NCBI RefSeq assembly: GCF_001025135.1
Contig: NZ_AP012323.1
Location: 1,364,001-1,428,000 of the forward strand
Direction of reading: 5' to 3'
Origin: Bifidobacterium bifidum ATCC 29521 = JCM 1255 = DSM 20456
GTDB taxonomy: Bacteria > Actinomycetota > Actinomycetes > Actinomycetales > Bifidobacteriaceae
DNA: 64,000 nt
The notes beneath the pieces are model-generated. The model was given only the letters and a program-made list of their open reading frames with translations, did no database searches and was not told the DNA's origin. The position numbers and the translations under genes were made by a program. Below, piece by piece: positions 16,318 through 24,496 of this stretch (the stretch's first letter is position 1; every line of letters begins with the position of its first letter).

Positions 16318-16429
16318 GATTTTCTTCTTCCTCTTTCTTTGCCAGCGACATCGCCAGCGCGCAAACGGCGAGACATGTGAGCATGACCGCCAGTCCGACC
16401 TCGATGGCAAACCGGCTGCGTTCGTTCAT
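16304..16429 (-). CDS. Small single-helix membrane protein, 41 aa
   Basis: A short frame begins MNERSRFAIEVGL, has one hydrophobic helix (LAVMLTCLAVCALAMSLA) and ends in a charged tail KKEEENHDKR. AAGGAT stands 6-7 nt before the ATG. Its end overlaps the start of the next gene (the downstream ATG lies at 16315-16317, its stop at 16304-16306), which suggests translational coupling. It would be the first gene of the membrane/zinc-ribbon/SPFH operon. No family is recognised; the coding evidence is the RBS, the coherent hydrophobic profile and the overlap. Confidence 0.6.
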   Translation of the reverse strand: MNERSRFAIEVGLAVMLTCLAVCALAMSLAKKEEEENHDKR

Positions 16430-16717
16430 TGTCACATCCTTCTCTCGTCAACCACTTGATGTCGCTGTACTCATCACTTAGTGTATGTCGCTGTGAATAT
16501 GTACGCAAATTAGCATTATGTAATTAGTTTAGCTAGTCAAACTGAGTTGAATCCACCCTTTCCGCCACGTGCCCTTACGGCAGTGGCAACGTCAATTTTC
16601 AGGATGGCGACATGGCCCCGCATCAGTTGCCAACTGATTTTTTCTCCGGCGTTTCGCCGGGCGAGTCTCGCTACGCTGAATCATCAGAATCACACGACAT
16701 AGCAAGAGGAGCGCAAC
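16430..16717. promoter_or_regulatory. Divergent promoter region, AT-rich centre
   Basis: The region separates the SPFH operon (leftward) from the HTH gene (rightward). The centre, about 16490-16545, is much more AT-rich than its surroundings. On the minus strand TTGACT (16535-16540) and TAATGC (16513-16518) are spaced 16 nt, a possible promoter for the SPFH operon. No clear promoter was found for the other side. Confidence 0.35.
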
Positions 16718-17158
16718 ATGGCAGACACCCCCGAAGAGCATCTGACCGAAGAGCTGCTTGACCGGCTGCTTCACAGTGCCAAGATCGAAACGTATCTCGA
16801 CGAGGAGCACATCACAGATCGTGCGTTGCCCGATTATCTGAACGAACTGCTCGACAGAAGCGGAATCAAGCGCAACCCTCTCGCAGAAAAAACAGGCATG
16901 AATCAGACGTTCATCTACGATATTTTCGCCGGCAAATCCCGGCCGGGAAGGAACAACGCCATCAGACTCGCGTTCGGGCTCGGGTGCGACCTGCGCGAGA
17001 CCCAGCGGCTGCTGCGGCTTGCCGGCGTGAGCGAGCTCTACTGCAAGCAGCGGCGCGACGCAATCATCATCTGGTGCATTCAGAACGGCCGGGACCTTCC
17101 CGCTACCGACGATGAACTGTATCGGATGGGCGAGGATACCTTGGTGCCGAAGGACTAG
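16718..17158 (+). CDS. HTH-domain protein upstream of a Ser/Thr kinase, 146 aa
   Basis: Helical protein with an XRE-like helix-turn-helix around residues 35-100 (NPLAEKTGMNQTFIYDIFAG) followed by further helices (LGCDLRETQRLLRLAGV). AGAGGAGCGCAAC precedes the ATG. It lies 180 nt before a membrane Ser/Thr kinase on the same strand. Small XRE proteins of this shape are frequently encoded next to such kinases; it may be a regulator or kinase partner. DNA binding is inferred from the motif. Confidence 0.82.
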   Translation: MADTPEEHLTEELLDRLLHSAKIETYLDEEHITDRALPDYLNELLDRSGIKRNPLAEKTGMNQTFIYDIFAGKSRPGRNNAIRLAFGLGCDLRETQRLLRLAGVSELYCKQRRDAIIIWCIQNGRDLPATDDELYRMGEDTLVPKD

Positions 17159-17167
17159 TGCGGGGAG

Positions 17168-17275
17168 GTAGCTGGCGACGCCCCCACCCGCTTCGCGGGA
17201 GCCCCCGCCAGCGGGGGCGAGATTCTTAGCACATCACTCGTGCGCTTGTCTCCGCCAGCGGGGGCGGAATCTTAG
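17168..17275. repeat. GC-rich double-hairpin repeat
   Basis: GCCCCCGCCAGCGGGGGC (17201-17218) and CCGCCAGCGGGGGCGG (17252-17267) are hairpins, each followed by nearly the same GA(A)TCTTAG, so the unit is duplicated. CACCCGCTTCGCGGGA precedes them. It belongs to a repeat family also at 27094, 39773 and 47361, and may separate transcription of the HTH gene from the kinase. Confidence 0.75.
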
Positions 17276-17340
17276 GCCATAGAGCATGTCGATCGGGAAC
17301 GGGTTAGGATAGCGGGTAACGACCAGGACTGGGGAGCAAG

Positions 17341-19011
17341 ATGGACGATAAGCAGACCGCGCACGCGATGGGGATCGACGACACCTACCGCGTCGAGCGC
17401 ACGCTCGCTCGCGGTCAGGGCGGCGTCACCGAACTGGTCAGCATCGACGGCATCGGTCCGTTCGTGCGCAAGAAGATCCCATCCCAGCTGGCCCAACGCA
17501 ACGTATGGGCGGCTCTCAGCGCCTGCACGAACCCACGCCTGCCACACGTCGAGGCAACATACGAGTTGCCCGATCATTTCGTGGTGGTGTATGACTACGT
17601 ATCGGGGCGGCCTCTGGAGCACGTCGTCCAGCAACAGGGAAAACTTCCTGAGCGCACGGCGGCACAACTGATCTGCCAACTGTGCGATGCCGTGACCGAG
17701 CTGCACCGGCATGGCATCATCCATCGGGACATCACCCCATCCAACGTGATTGTCGCCGACGACGGAGCGCATCTGGTCGACTTCGGCATCGCCAGGACCG
17801 TCGCGGCGAATGCGACGCACGACACCAAGGCATTGGGCACCTACGGTTTCGCTTCCCCAGAGCAGTTCGGGTTCGCACAGACCGACGCCCGATCGGACGT
17901 GTACTCGCTGGGACGGCTGCTTGGATACATGCTGACCGGCGTCTACCCTGACGACAAGCGATACGGCCAGCTGCTCGCCGACCCCCATGTGGTGTCATCC
18001 CAGCTGAAGTCGGTCATCGACCGGGCGTGCTCATTCGAACCGAGCGCCCGTATTCAAAGCGCCGACGAACTGCGCCGCGCGATACTGGGACAGCCTGCAC
18101 AGCAGAATGAGAACATCGCCAGGCCCGCCATCGTGAACGTCGCGCCGCAATCGGCCCGGAAGCGCTCCAAGCGCAAGGCGATTATCATCGGTGCCATCTC
18201 TGCGATTCTGATCGCCACGCTCATAGCCGGCATGCTGGTTCTCGGCAATGTGTTCAAAACCGGCAAACAGTCCACGCCGAACAGCAGCACTACGTCATCA
18301 TCTCACAGCAATACGTCAGACGCACAACAGCCGGGCAAGGATGGCACAAACGACAGCAATCAGTTCAACGGCTCCGCGAACGGGCAGACAACGGATGGAA
18401 ACAGCACTGACAATACGCAGAGCGATACAACGGAGAACCCGCTGAAAATCACGGAATCAGGGTGGTCGGCGGACAGTGCCGGCTATATCCATTATGCCGT
18501 CGCGGTAAAGAACACCAGTAGCACCTTGCAGGTCGAGTTTCCTGCGATTAGCATCACCGGGCGCGCGAAAGACGGCTCGATACTGTTCGCTGAGGATAAC
18601 CTCAGGGCAGTATCGTTCCCGAAGCAGACCATATATCTTGTCGGACAAGCTGGCAATGGCCCCGGAAGCGAAACTCCGGAAAGTGTGGAATTCTCCATAA
18701 ACCAACGTGGCGGCACCGATATCCGGCAATCGCATGGTGTCGTCACCTTCACAACGTCAAATCTCTCGGTGTCGCATGATAGTTTTAGCAATACCTTATT
18801 CAATGGAGAGATCAAAGCCAAAAACACCGGCTACGATTCCATTCTAAATGGGGCGTATGTGACAGTCGTGCTACGCAACAAGAAAGGCGACATCATCTAC
18901 GGGGATGGCCAGCCTATCGATTCGATTTTTGACAGAAAAACGCATTCCTTCTCAATCCCTATAGACGATTGTCCCGATTATGCCTCGTATGAGATTCATG
19001 CGTCAATTTGA
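17341..19011 (+). CDS. Membrane Ser/Thr protein kinase (Hanks type), 556 aa
   Basis: Residues 15-255 form the kinase domain: a short glycine loop (ARGQGGVTELV), invariant Lys in VRKKIP, catalytic loop HRDITPSN, DFG in LVDFGIAR, and GTYGFASPEQ as the APE-like segment. One membrane helix lies at about 279-303. The outer part begins with a Ser/Thr/Asn/Gly linker and ends in a beta-rich domain from about residue 360. No PASTA repeats, so the outer domain senses something else. GGGGAGCAAG precedes the ATG. The last 300 bp are lower in GC. The kinase is likely active; its ligand and targets are unknown. Confidence 0.9.
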   Translation: MDDKQTAHAMGIDDTYRVERTLARGQGGVTELVSIDGIGPFVRKKIPSQLAQRNVWAALSACTNPRLPHVEATYELPDHFVVVYDYVSGRPLEHVVQQQGKLPERTAAQLICQLCDAVTELHRHGIIHRDITPSNVIVADDGAHLVDFGIARTVAANATHDTKALGTYGFASPEQFGFAQTDARSDVYSLGRLLGYMLTGVYPDDKRYGQLLADPHVVSSQLKSVIDRACSFEPSARIQSADELRRAILGQPAQQNENIARPAIVNVAPQSARKRSKRKAIIIGAISAILIATLIAGMLVLGNVFKTGKQSTPNSSTTSSSHSNTSDAQQPGKDGTNDSNQFNGSANGQTTDGNSTDNTQSDTTENPLKITESGWSADSAGYIHYAVAVKNTSSTLQVEFPAISITGRAKDGSILFAEDNLRAVSFPKQTIYLVGQAGNGPGSETPESVEFSINQRGGTDIRQSHGVVTFTTSNLSVSHDSFSNTLFNGEIKAKNTGYDSILNGAYVTVVLRNKKGDIIYGDGQPIDSIFDRKTHSFSIPIDDCPDYASYEIHASI

Positions 19012-19072
19012 TTTTTGATTTGCCGGAAATTCGACGCCGCCCATTGCGTATCACGGTCATCTCACCACTATG

Positions 19073-19112
19073 CCGCTTGCCGCTCCGGCGATGTAATCGG
19101 AGCGGCAAGCGG
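19073..19112. terminator. Strong convergent terminator
   Basis: CCGCTTGCCGCTCCG (19073-19087) pairs perfectly with CGGAGCGGCAAGCGG (19098-19112) across a 10-nt loop, between the convergent kinase and cupin genes. Confidence 0.8.
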
Positions 19113-19144
19113 CTACGCAACAATACAGGTGGCCCGAATTATCC

Positions 19145-19702
19145 TCAGCCGCGGTTGTCGAACATCGACAGGAGCATCTTGCTGGGTTCGACGGCGTAGA
19201 CGGTGTGCGGCAGGCGGGCGCTCAGGTAGACGACGCCGCCGGGTACGAGTTCGACCTCGCGGCCTTCGCCGCCGACGCGCAGTTTGCCCTCAAGCACCTG
19301 AATGGTCACCGGCATGGCGGCCGTATGCTCGCTCAGCGCCTGATCCTTGTCGAAACCGAACAGCACGACACGCAGGCCGTCCTCACGCATCACCACGCGC
19401 GAGACGGTGGATTCCTGCTGGATCTCGATCAGCGATGCAAGATCGGCCACATAGCCCAGGTGCGGTTCCGTGGAAATGGCGTGACCTTCGGCATCGTGCT
19501 TGCACGCGCAGTGCTTGAGCTGCTCATCACCGGCTTCCTCGGCATCACCGTGCTTGCACTTGCAATGGTGGGCGGCCGGCTGCTGAGCGGCCGAAGCGTT
19601 CTCTGCGGCTGCCTCGGCCGCGGCCCTGCGCTGACGGCACTTGCAGTGCTGCTCGTCACGTCCCGCCTCACATGCGGACTGCTGTTCGTTCTCATCTGCC
19701 AT
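19145..19702 (-). CDS. Cupin-domain protein with three His-Cys-x-Cys metal-binding-like motifs, 185 aa
   Basis: Residues 20-70 hold three spaced motifs: EQHCKCRQRR, HHCKCKHG and KHCACKHD, each a His followed by CxC. Such clusters are expected to bind soft metals. From about residue 85 on there is a small cupin barrel (RVVLFGFDKDQALSEHTA, then PVTIQVLEGKLRVG and VVYLSARLPHTVYA), with the usual metal-binding His partly retained. GAAGGAG precedes the ATG. It follows a methyltransferase gene on the same strand (214 nt away). Frame 19703-19780 is open but unsupported. Metal sensing or sequestration is inference. Confidence 0.85.
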   Translation of the reverse strand: MADENEQQSACEAGRDEQHCKCRQRRAAAEAAAENASAAQQPAAHHCKCKHGDAEEAGDEQLKHCACKHDAEGHAISTEPHLGYVADLASLIEIQQESTVSRVVMREDGLRVVLFGFDKDQALSEHTAAMPVTIQVLEGKLRVGGEGREVELVPGGVVYLSARLPHTVYAVEPSKMLLSMFDNRG

Positions 19703-19916
19703 GATGTTCTCCTTCGTTACGTTGCCGTATCTTTTTGTTGCGCGTTCGCGCCGCATATTGCTGCGCGGACGCGCATCCACGTATATCAGTGCATATCAAT
19801 GTCGGACGCCGTACCGGGCATCGAACCGCGGCTGATCTTCCGACAACATCCACCATCATTATCTGCCAGCACGGCCGCCGGCGGAATCATCCGCCCGGCT
19901 GTCGGCCGGCGCATCG

Positions 19917-20783
19917 TCACTTCGCGGGCTTGCGCACCACGAACGCAATGCCGTTGAGCTCCTTGCTGTACTTGTGGAACGTGGATTTCATGTTCATCAC
20001 GCGGGCGCGGATGTCCTTGTTCCCCAACATATTACGCAGGATGCGCAGCACGCCGCCAAGCCCCTCATCGGCGAGATTGCGGCGCATATCCAGCAGCGCC
20101 ATCGGCTCCTTGCCGCTCCACAGCACTTCAAAGCCCTCGGATTCCAGCAGCTCGCGCCACTCTTTCTCGGTGAGAGGACGAGCGTTGACCTTGATGCTGC
20201 GGGCGAGCGCCTTGCGCACCTCGTCCTTGACCGGCTCAGGCAGATCGTCCGGCTGCAGCCCAAGCTCGTGAATCGAATAGGTGCCACCAGCGCGCAGCAG
20301 ACGGTAGGCTTCTGCGATGATGGCCCGCTTGCCGCGCTCAGTCTGCATGGTGAGCATCGCCTCACCGATCACGGCGTCGGCGCTTTCGGATTCCAACCCC
20401 GTGTCCGCTGCGTCGTGCAGAGCACAGCTCGTCGGAATAGACGGTGCATTCTCGGCCGTCAGCTTGGTGATGATGTCCACCACCTGCGGGTCGCGGTCGA
20501 CGCCGCGATAGCTTTTCGGCTTGCGCTCAAGAATGAGCTGCGTGGTACGGCCAAGGCCGGGCGCGAATTCGACGACGTCCTTGCCTTCCAACTCGGTTTT
20601 CGCCAGCATGCGCCCGGTCAGCTTCTTGCCGCCAGGGCGCAGAACGCGCTTACCGATGCGGGCGAGCAGCCAGTGTCCCTGCAGATGCTCCACATCACGA
20701 TCTGACTGAGGCAGCGGAAGGCTACCGTTCCCCTGCGCATTGGTCGTGGATTGTGGCGCTGTATTCGTAGTCTGAGTTCCCAT
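19917..20783 (-). CDS. Class I SAM-dependent methyltransferase, 288 aa
   Basis: The SAM-binding motif I is VVEFAPGLGRTT near residue 75, followed by the acidic end of beta 2 (YRGVDRDPQVV) and motif post-II (ADAVIGEAMLTM). The UbiE/MT11-type Rossmann core spans 65-190, and the remainder is alpha/beta. An N-terminal Thr/Gln/Asn-rich tail of about 25 residues is probably disordered. The substrate is unknown. The start is uncertain: ATG 20783 is used; a GTG at 20795 in the same frame is an alternative. It is followed on the same strand by the cysteine-rich cupin gene, so metal or metalloid methylation is one possibility, without direct evidence. Confidence 0.82.
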   Translation of the reverse strand: MGTQTTNTAPQSTTNAQGNGSLPLPQSDRDVEHLQGHWLLARIGKRVLRPGGKKLTGRMLAKTELEGKDVVEFAPGLGRTTQLILERKPKSYRGVDRDPQVVDIITKLTAENAPSIPTSCALHDAADTGLESESADAVIGEAMLTMQTERGKRAIIAEAYRLLRAGGTYSIHELGLQPDDLPEPVKDEVRKALARSIKVNARPLTEKEWRELLESEGFEVLWSGKEPMALLDMRRNLADEGLGGVLRILRNMLGNKDIRARVMNMKSTFHKYSKELNGIAFVVRKPAK

Positions 20784-21072
20784 ATCACGCGACACTATCG
20801 GCGATGCGCCCCATGCACAAGGGTTTTCGGTCTTTTATCAGCGTAATGTGATTGAACTCACTCCGACCGGCGGAATCGGCCGAGCAGCATTTCCGACATG
20901 CCGACGGCTACGTCTTGTGTGAAGAACCGGTCATACAGGCACTCGTCAGTGAGCCATCCTGTTGACAATATGCCACAATGAAACCAGTGCGACGATGCGC
21001 GGCAGATCATTCACCAGTCACGTCATCCGCGCACCGCACGACAACAATCGGAGACAATCGAGGACAGGAAGA

Positions 21073-21438
21073 ATGAGAGTTATCAGCAATATTCTGTGGA
21101 TTATCCTAGGCGGTCTGATCATCGCCATCGGCTGGGCGCTGATCGGGCTCGTGCTGTGCGTGACGATCATCGGCATTCCGCTGGGCCTCCAGGCATTCAA
21201 GATGGCAGGGCTCACTCTGACGCCGTTCGGCAAAACCGTCCGCTACGGTGGCGGTGTCGGCTCGACGCTGGCCAACATCATCTGGGTCGTGCTCGTCGGC
21301 TTTTGGATGGCGCTCAGTTACGTGGGCGCCGGCCTGCTGAACTGCATCACGATCATCGGCATCCCGTTCGGCATCCAGTCGTTCAAGATGGCGAAACTGG
21401 CGCTCTGGCCGTTCGGCGCGGACATCGTCAGCCTGTGA
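21073..21438 (+). CDS. yccF: YccF-domain membrane protein, 121 aa
   Basis: Small membrane protein with two copies of the YccF repeat: each has two hydrophobic helices and the motif ITIIGIPxGxQxFKMAxLxLxPFG (first near residue 40, second near 95). The internal duplication is characteristic of the family (PF03733). Function is unknown. AGGACAGGAAGA precedes the ATG. Upstream, TTGACA is found at 20962-20967 but no good -10. The interval 20784-21072 holds no gene. Confidence 0.88.
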   Translation: MRVISNILWIILGGLIIAIGWALIGLVLCVTIIGIPLGLQAFKMAGLTLTPFGKTVRYGGGVGSTLANIIWVVLVGFWMALSYVGAGLLNCITIIGIPFGIQSFKMAKLALWPFGADIVSL

Positions 21439-21472
21439 GCGTCCGGCTCGCAGGCCTCATACGGCGGTCTGC

Positions 21473-22201
21473 CTATACCGTTCCTTCCTCAAGATAAAAA
21501 ACGGTCGAGCCGCCGTCATCCCATTCGACCTTCTCCTCGCGCCTGTGCGTCAGGCCGCGACGCGTATAAAAACCGACATTGCAGCCGGTGTCGGTAAACA
21601 AATAGTACCGCCGGACGCCAACGCGGCGGAACCGTTCCAGCAGATCATCGAACAGGAAGCCGCCCACTCCCCCGCCACGGATTCGCTCGTCGACCAGGAA
21701 GAGCGTCACCTCGGCGTCGTATCGGTTCTTTGCCCCTCGTATCAGCCGTCTGTCGACACGGTTGATACGCAGCATTTCAGCAATGCCGGAGCGACCTGCG
21801 GTCGAAAACAGCAACGGGAACAATGTCCTGATGATATGACGATGGTGCCGGTTCGGCAGGAGGCACAATCGTTTCGGAACATTGATGTCGACCCGCGCCA
21901 ATATCACGCCCACCGGCCGGCCGTGCAGCACCGCGACGGTCGCCTCGGAAGAGCGCGCCAGACATGAATGGAAGTCCGCCTCCGCCAGCCGACGGGAACA
22001 ATCGCTGTCCGCTTTTTGGCCGCCTGACCATTCGCTGTACCATGTACGCCGCAGAATCTCGATCAGCGCAGGATAATCGTCGCGCCGCAAGGTGCGCAGA
22101 CGCACTGCGGGGCGACGCGGGGTCGCTGCTGTCGATGACGATGCTGTCGAAACCGCGGCGACCGAGGTCACATCCGCAATCGTGCTCGAGGAATCGTTCA
22201 T
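21473..22201 (-). CDS. GNAT-family acetyltransferase, 242 aa
   Basis: An N-terminal Ser/Thr/Ala-rich tail (residues 1-30) leads into a GNAT fold: VRLRTLRRDDYPALIEI, strand AVLHGRPVGVILARV, and the acetyl-CoA loop LFLVDERIRGGGVGGFLF near residue 180, then GVRRYYLFTDTGCNVGFYTRRG. It likely transfers an acetyl group to a small amine or a protein N terminus. A 60-residue basic insertion between strands (LLPNRHHRHIIRTLFPLL) is longer than usual. The RBS is weak, so the start at 22201 is tentative. It is convergent with yccF. Confidence 0.85.
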   Translation of the reverse strand: MNDSSSTIADVTSVAAVSTASSSTAATPRRPAVRLRTLRRDDYPALIEILRRTWYSEWSGGQKADSDCSRRLAEADFHSCLARSSEATVAVLHGRPVGVILARVDINVPKRLCLLPNRHHRHIIRTLFPLLFSTAGRSGIAEMLRINRVDRRLIRGAKNRYDAEVTLFLVDERIRGGGVGGFLFDDLLERFRRVGVRRYYLFTDTGCNVGFYTRRGLTHRREEKVEWDDGGSTVFYLEEGTV

Positions 22202-22344
22202 ACCGCAATGGTGACGTGGCACCGAGACGTTGACGGAGCAAAGTGAGACACGGCGAGGCGGAACGGACGGAAACGCAGCACAACGACTCTCCTGCCGAGA
22301 CACGCCTGGATGTGTCACAAAGCCGTCAGAGCCAATCGCCAAGA

Positions 22345-22560
22345 ATGACGGAACAGAGCCCCGTTCTTTCAAAAGTCACACGACAAGCTTGCGACTACGC
22401 CTCCGTAAAGGTCATCGATGCCCTAATCCGACGCAGCGGATACGGAAACAGAGAGATCGACCGTCTCTGCGATGGAACGATCACATACGGACGCATCCGA
22501 GACATTCGCAATGGCCTTAAGGCTCCGGTGCGTTTGTCTGAGTTTCTGCAGGCGCGGTGA
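22345..22560 (+). CDS. Small putative HTH-like protein, 71 aa
   Basis: Short frame with a helical pattern resembling a helix-turn-helix: VIDALIRRSGYGNREIDRLC followed by TITYGRIRDIRNGLKAPV. The frame is open further upstream (to 22243) but the added residues are low-complexity and overlap the divergent GNAT gene region. No good RBS was found, so confidence is moderate. It neighbours the Fic gene and an integrase stub, which suggests an origin in an accessory element, perhaps a phage-type regulator. Confidence 0.45.
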   Translation: MTEQSPVLSKVTRQACDYASVKVIDALIRRSGYGNREIDRLCDGTITYGRIRDIRNGLKAPVRLSEFLQAR

Positions 22561-22710
22561 TCTCGACTTCGCGGCGCATGAGGATGAGCATAAGTACGAT
22601 GGCGATGAAGACGATCCGGCGTAAAGCCGGATGTGGTGCCGTGCGGGGCTTCGTCCTTCATGTCTAATCGCGATTAAATTGATATTAATTATGCAATCGG
22701 CTACTTTTAT

Positions 22711-22739
22711 TTGACTTATTTCTCGTCTTATCTTATAGT
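22711..22739 (+). promoter_or_regulatory. Sigma-70-type promoter for the Fic gene
   Basis: TTGACT at 22711-22716 and TATAGT at 22734-22739 with exactly 17 nt between them, in an AT-rich patch about 42-70 nt before the ATG of the Fic gene. Confidence 0.65.
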
Positions 22740-22780
22740 TTCTACAATTAAGAGCCTAACTCGGAAAGAGAGGCGGAACA

Positions 22781-24103
22781 ATGGGTATGAAATATAGGAG
22801 TTTGGCGCGGTCGTTCCATACCGACAGATCCAATGACGCCTTCAACAACCATGCGAAGCTTGCCCGGCAACGGCTCGAGGCGGACTCCACATTCAGGACC
22901 GGGGTCGTCACCCCTCTGGGCGAACTGTTCGCCGCCACACCACGCGAGACATCCATGCTCACGGAAAAGATACTTCTCGCGGAACGGCGGGTATCCCGGC
23001 TCTGGAACCAAATCCCTGGCGTCATGCGCTGGGACTACATACGGCACTCCATCAGCGAGGAATTGTTCGCCACCAACGAGATGGAAGGCGTACGCAGCAC
23101 CCGCAAGGAAACCCAGGAAGCCGTGGAAGCGGCCGACAAGGCGAGGAAGGACGGCGACGACCCCAAGGCTCGGTTCAGCGAATTCGCCAAGCTGTACCTG
23201 AACCTCACCGACAAGGACTCCGCACTGCCGGCGGGAATCGCCGACATCCGCGACATCTACGACAAGGTCGTGCTCGACGAAATCAACGAGAGCGACAAGC
23301 CGGACGGCGAACTGTTCCGGAAAGGCGACGTGGAAATACAAGGCCCGCACGGCCTCGCGATCCACAACGGAGTCAAAGGCGAAGGCAACATCGGCGCACT
23401 CCTCACCGACATGATCCATCTCGCGACCTCCGACGAGATTCCCCGGCTGCAGTCGGCCATCATGTCGCACTTCCTGTTCGAATACGTCCACCCGTTCTAC
23501 GACGGCAACGGCAGAACCGGCCGGTATCTCCTGGCCCTGTACCTGAACCACGACCTAACCATGCCCACCGTGCTGTCGTTGTCCCGCACCATCGCGGAGA
23601 ACAAGAACGCCTACTACAAGGCATTCATGGAGGCGGAGGACAAGCTGAACTGTGGCGAACTCACGCTCTTCGTGAACACCATCCTCGGATTCATCCGGAA
23701 GGCCCTTGTCGAGCTGATCGACGAACTCGAAGTTAGAGTCGACCAGCTCGACAAGGGCCGGGCGGTCTGCGACCAGCTCGAACGGAAGCACGGTCTGTCC
23801 GCGAAGGCGGTCTCGATACTATATGGCGTGATCCAGGAGGAGATGTTCGACTCGACCAAGTCCATGACGCTGAACGATGCCGCATACCATATCAGACTAT
23901 CCAAGCAAAGCGCGAGAAAGTACGTGGGAGAGCTCATGGACGCGGGCCTCGCCATCCAGTCCGGGAAGCGCCCACTGAAAATACGGGCATCGGAATCGTT
24001 GAAGGGCATCCTTGAGGCCGGAATGGGCGAGGACGCCGGAGAGCATGGCGGCAAAACCCAACAAGAAGAAACAGAAACCGCCCACGAGGGCGATCCCGCA
24101 TAA
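22781..24103 (+). CDS. Fic family protein (AMPylase-type) with N-terminal inhibitory motif, 440 aa
   Basis: The active-site motif is HPFYDGNGRTGR near residue 237, the full HxFxDGNGRxxR that transfers AMP from ATP to a protein Ser/Thr/Tyr. Around residue 103 the sequence ATNEMEGVRST fits the (S/T)xxxE(G/N) inhibitory helix, so this is likely a class II, self-inhibited Fic. The C-terminal 100 residues include a winged-helix-like segment (SMTLNDAAYHIRLSKQSARKYV). GAGGCGGAACA precedes the ATG. The region is flanked by AT-rich DNA and an integrase stub, which suggests horizontal acquisition. It may act as a toxin or a signalling enzyme; no antitoxin partner is seen nearby. Confidence 0.92.
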   Translation: MGMKYRSLARSFHTDRSNDAFNNHAKLARQRLEADSTFRTGVVTPLGELFAATPRETSMLTEKILLAERRVSRLWNQIPGVMRWDYIRHSISEELFATNEMEGVRSTRKETQEAVEAADKARKDGDDPKARFSEFAKLYLNLTDKDSALPAGIADIRDIYDKVVLDEINESDKPDGELFRKGDVEIQGPHGLAIHNGVKGEGNIGALLTDMIHLATSDEIPRLQSAIMSHFLFEYVHPFYDGNGRTGRYLLALYLNHDLTMPTVLSLSRTIAENKNAYYKAFMEAEDKLNCGELTLFVNTILGFIRKALVELIDELEVRVDQLDKGRAVCDQLERKHGLSAKAVSILYGVIQEEMFDSTKSMTLNDAAYHIRLSKQSARKYVGELMDAGLAIQSGKRPLKIRASESLKGILEAGMGEDAGEHGGKTQQEETETAHEGDPA

Positions 24104-24138
24104 CTCAATTATCCGGAAATTCCGGATAGTTGAGTTAT
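24100..24138. terminator. Near-perfect palindrome overlapping the Fic stop codon
   Basis: ATAACTCAATTATCCGGAA (24100-24118) and TTCCGGATAGTTGAGTTAT (24120-24138) are inverted with one mismatch and a one-base centre. It contains the TAA stop of fic. It may act as a hairpin terminator without a T-tract, or as an operator. Confidence 0.6.
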
Positions 24139-24172
24139 CATCAAACATCGCGGCCGGATGGATGGTCAAGGT

Positions 24173-24292
24173 TTATCCGCTGCGTGAAACGTCGAGTGAA
24201 ACGTGTTTCTCGCGGCGGAACTCCCACGTCCCGTCCGCGCGATGGACGATGCCGCCAGATCCCTTCGTACGTCGTCTGCCATTGGCCGCCAT
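24173..24292 (-). pseudogene. N-terminal stub of a phage-type tyrosine integrase, 39 codons
   Basis: The frame starts after a strong GGGAGGAACATC and reads MAANGRRRTKGSGGIVHRAD, then GTWEFRREKH, before a stop. The opening 'RRxTKGxGxI..R.DGxWE' is typical of the N terminus of actinobacterial phage and island integrases. The rest of the integrase is missing. It is therefore a remnant of a mobile element next to the Fic gene. It could alternatively be an independent small basic protein. Confidence 0.55.
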
Positions 24293-24424
24293 GATGTTCC
24301 TCCCTGTCGGGAGCGCCTTCGGGCATCTGCCGCCGGCGCCCTCTCAAGGGCACTCTATTGGCACTCTATCCGGGCCACAAACGGCCAGGTACGTGGCAAA
24401 AACGGCCATTCCCCAGTAATCGAA

Positions 24425-24479
24425 AAACGGCGGAATCCGCACGTGTCCGGAGACCGGAAACGTTGGTATTCCGCCGTTT
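24425..24479. terminator. Terminator downstream of ychF
   Basis: AAACGGCGGAAT (24425-24436) and ATTCCGCCGTTT (24468-24479) pair perfectly; the loop holds a further CCGG-rich hairpin. On the minus strand it lies 17 nt after the ychF stop. Confidence 0.75.
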
Positions 24480-24496
24480 CTCAGGGCTGCAACCCC

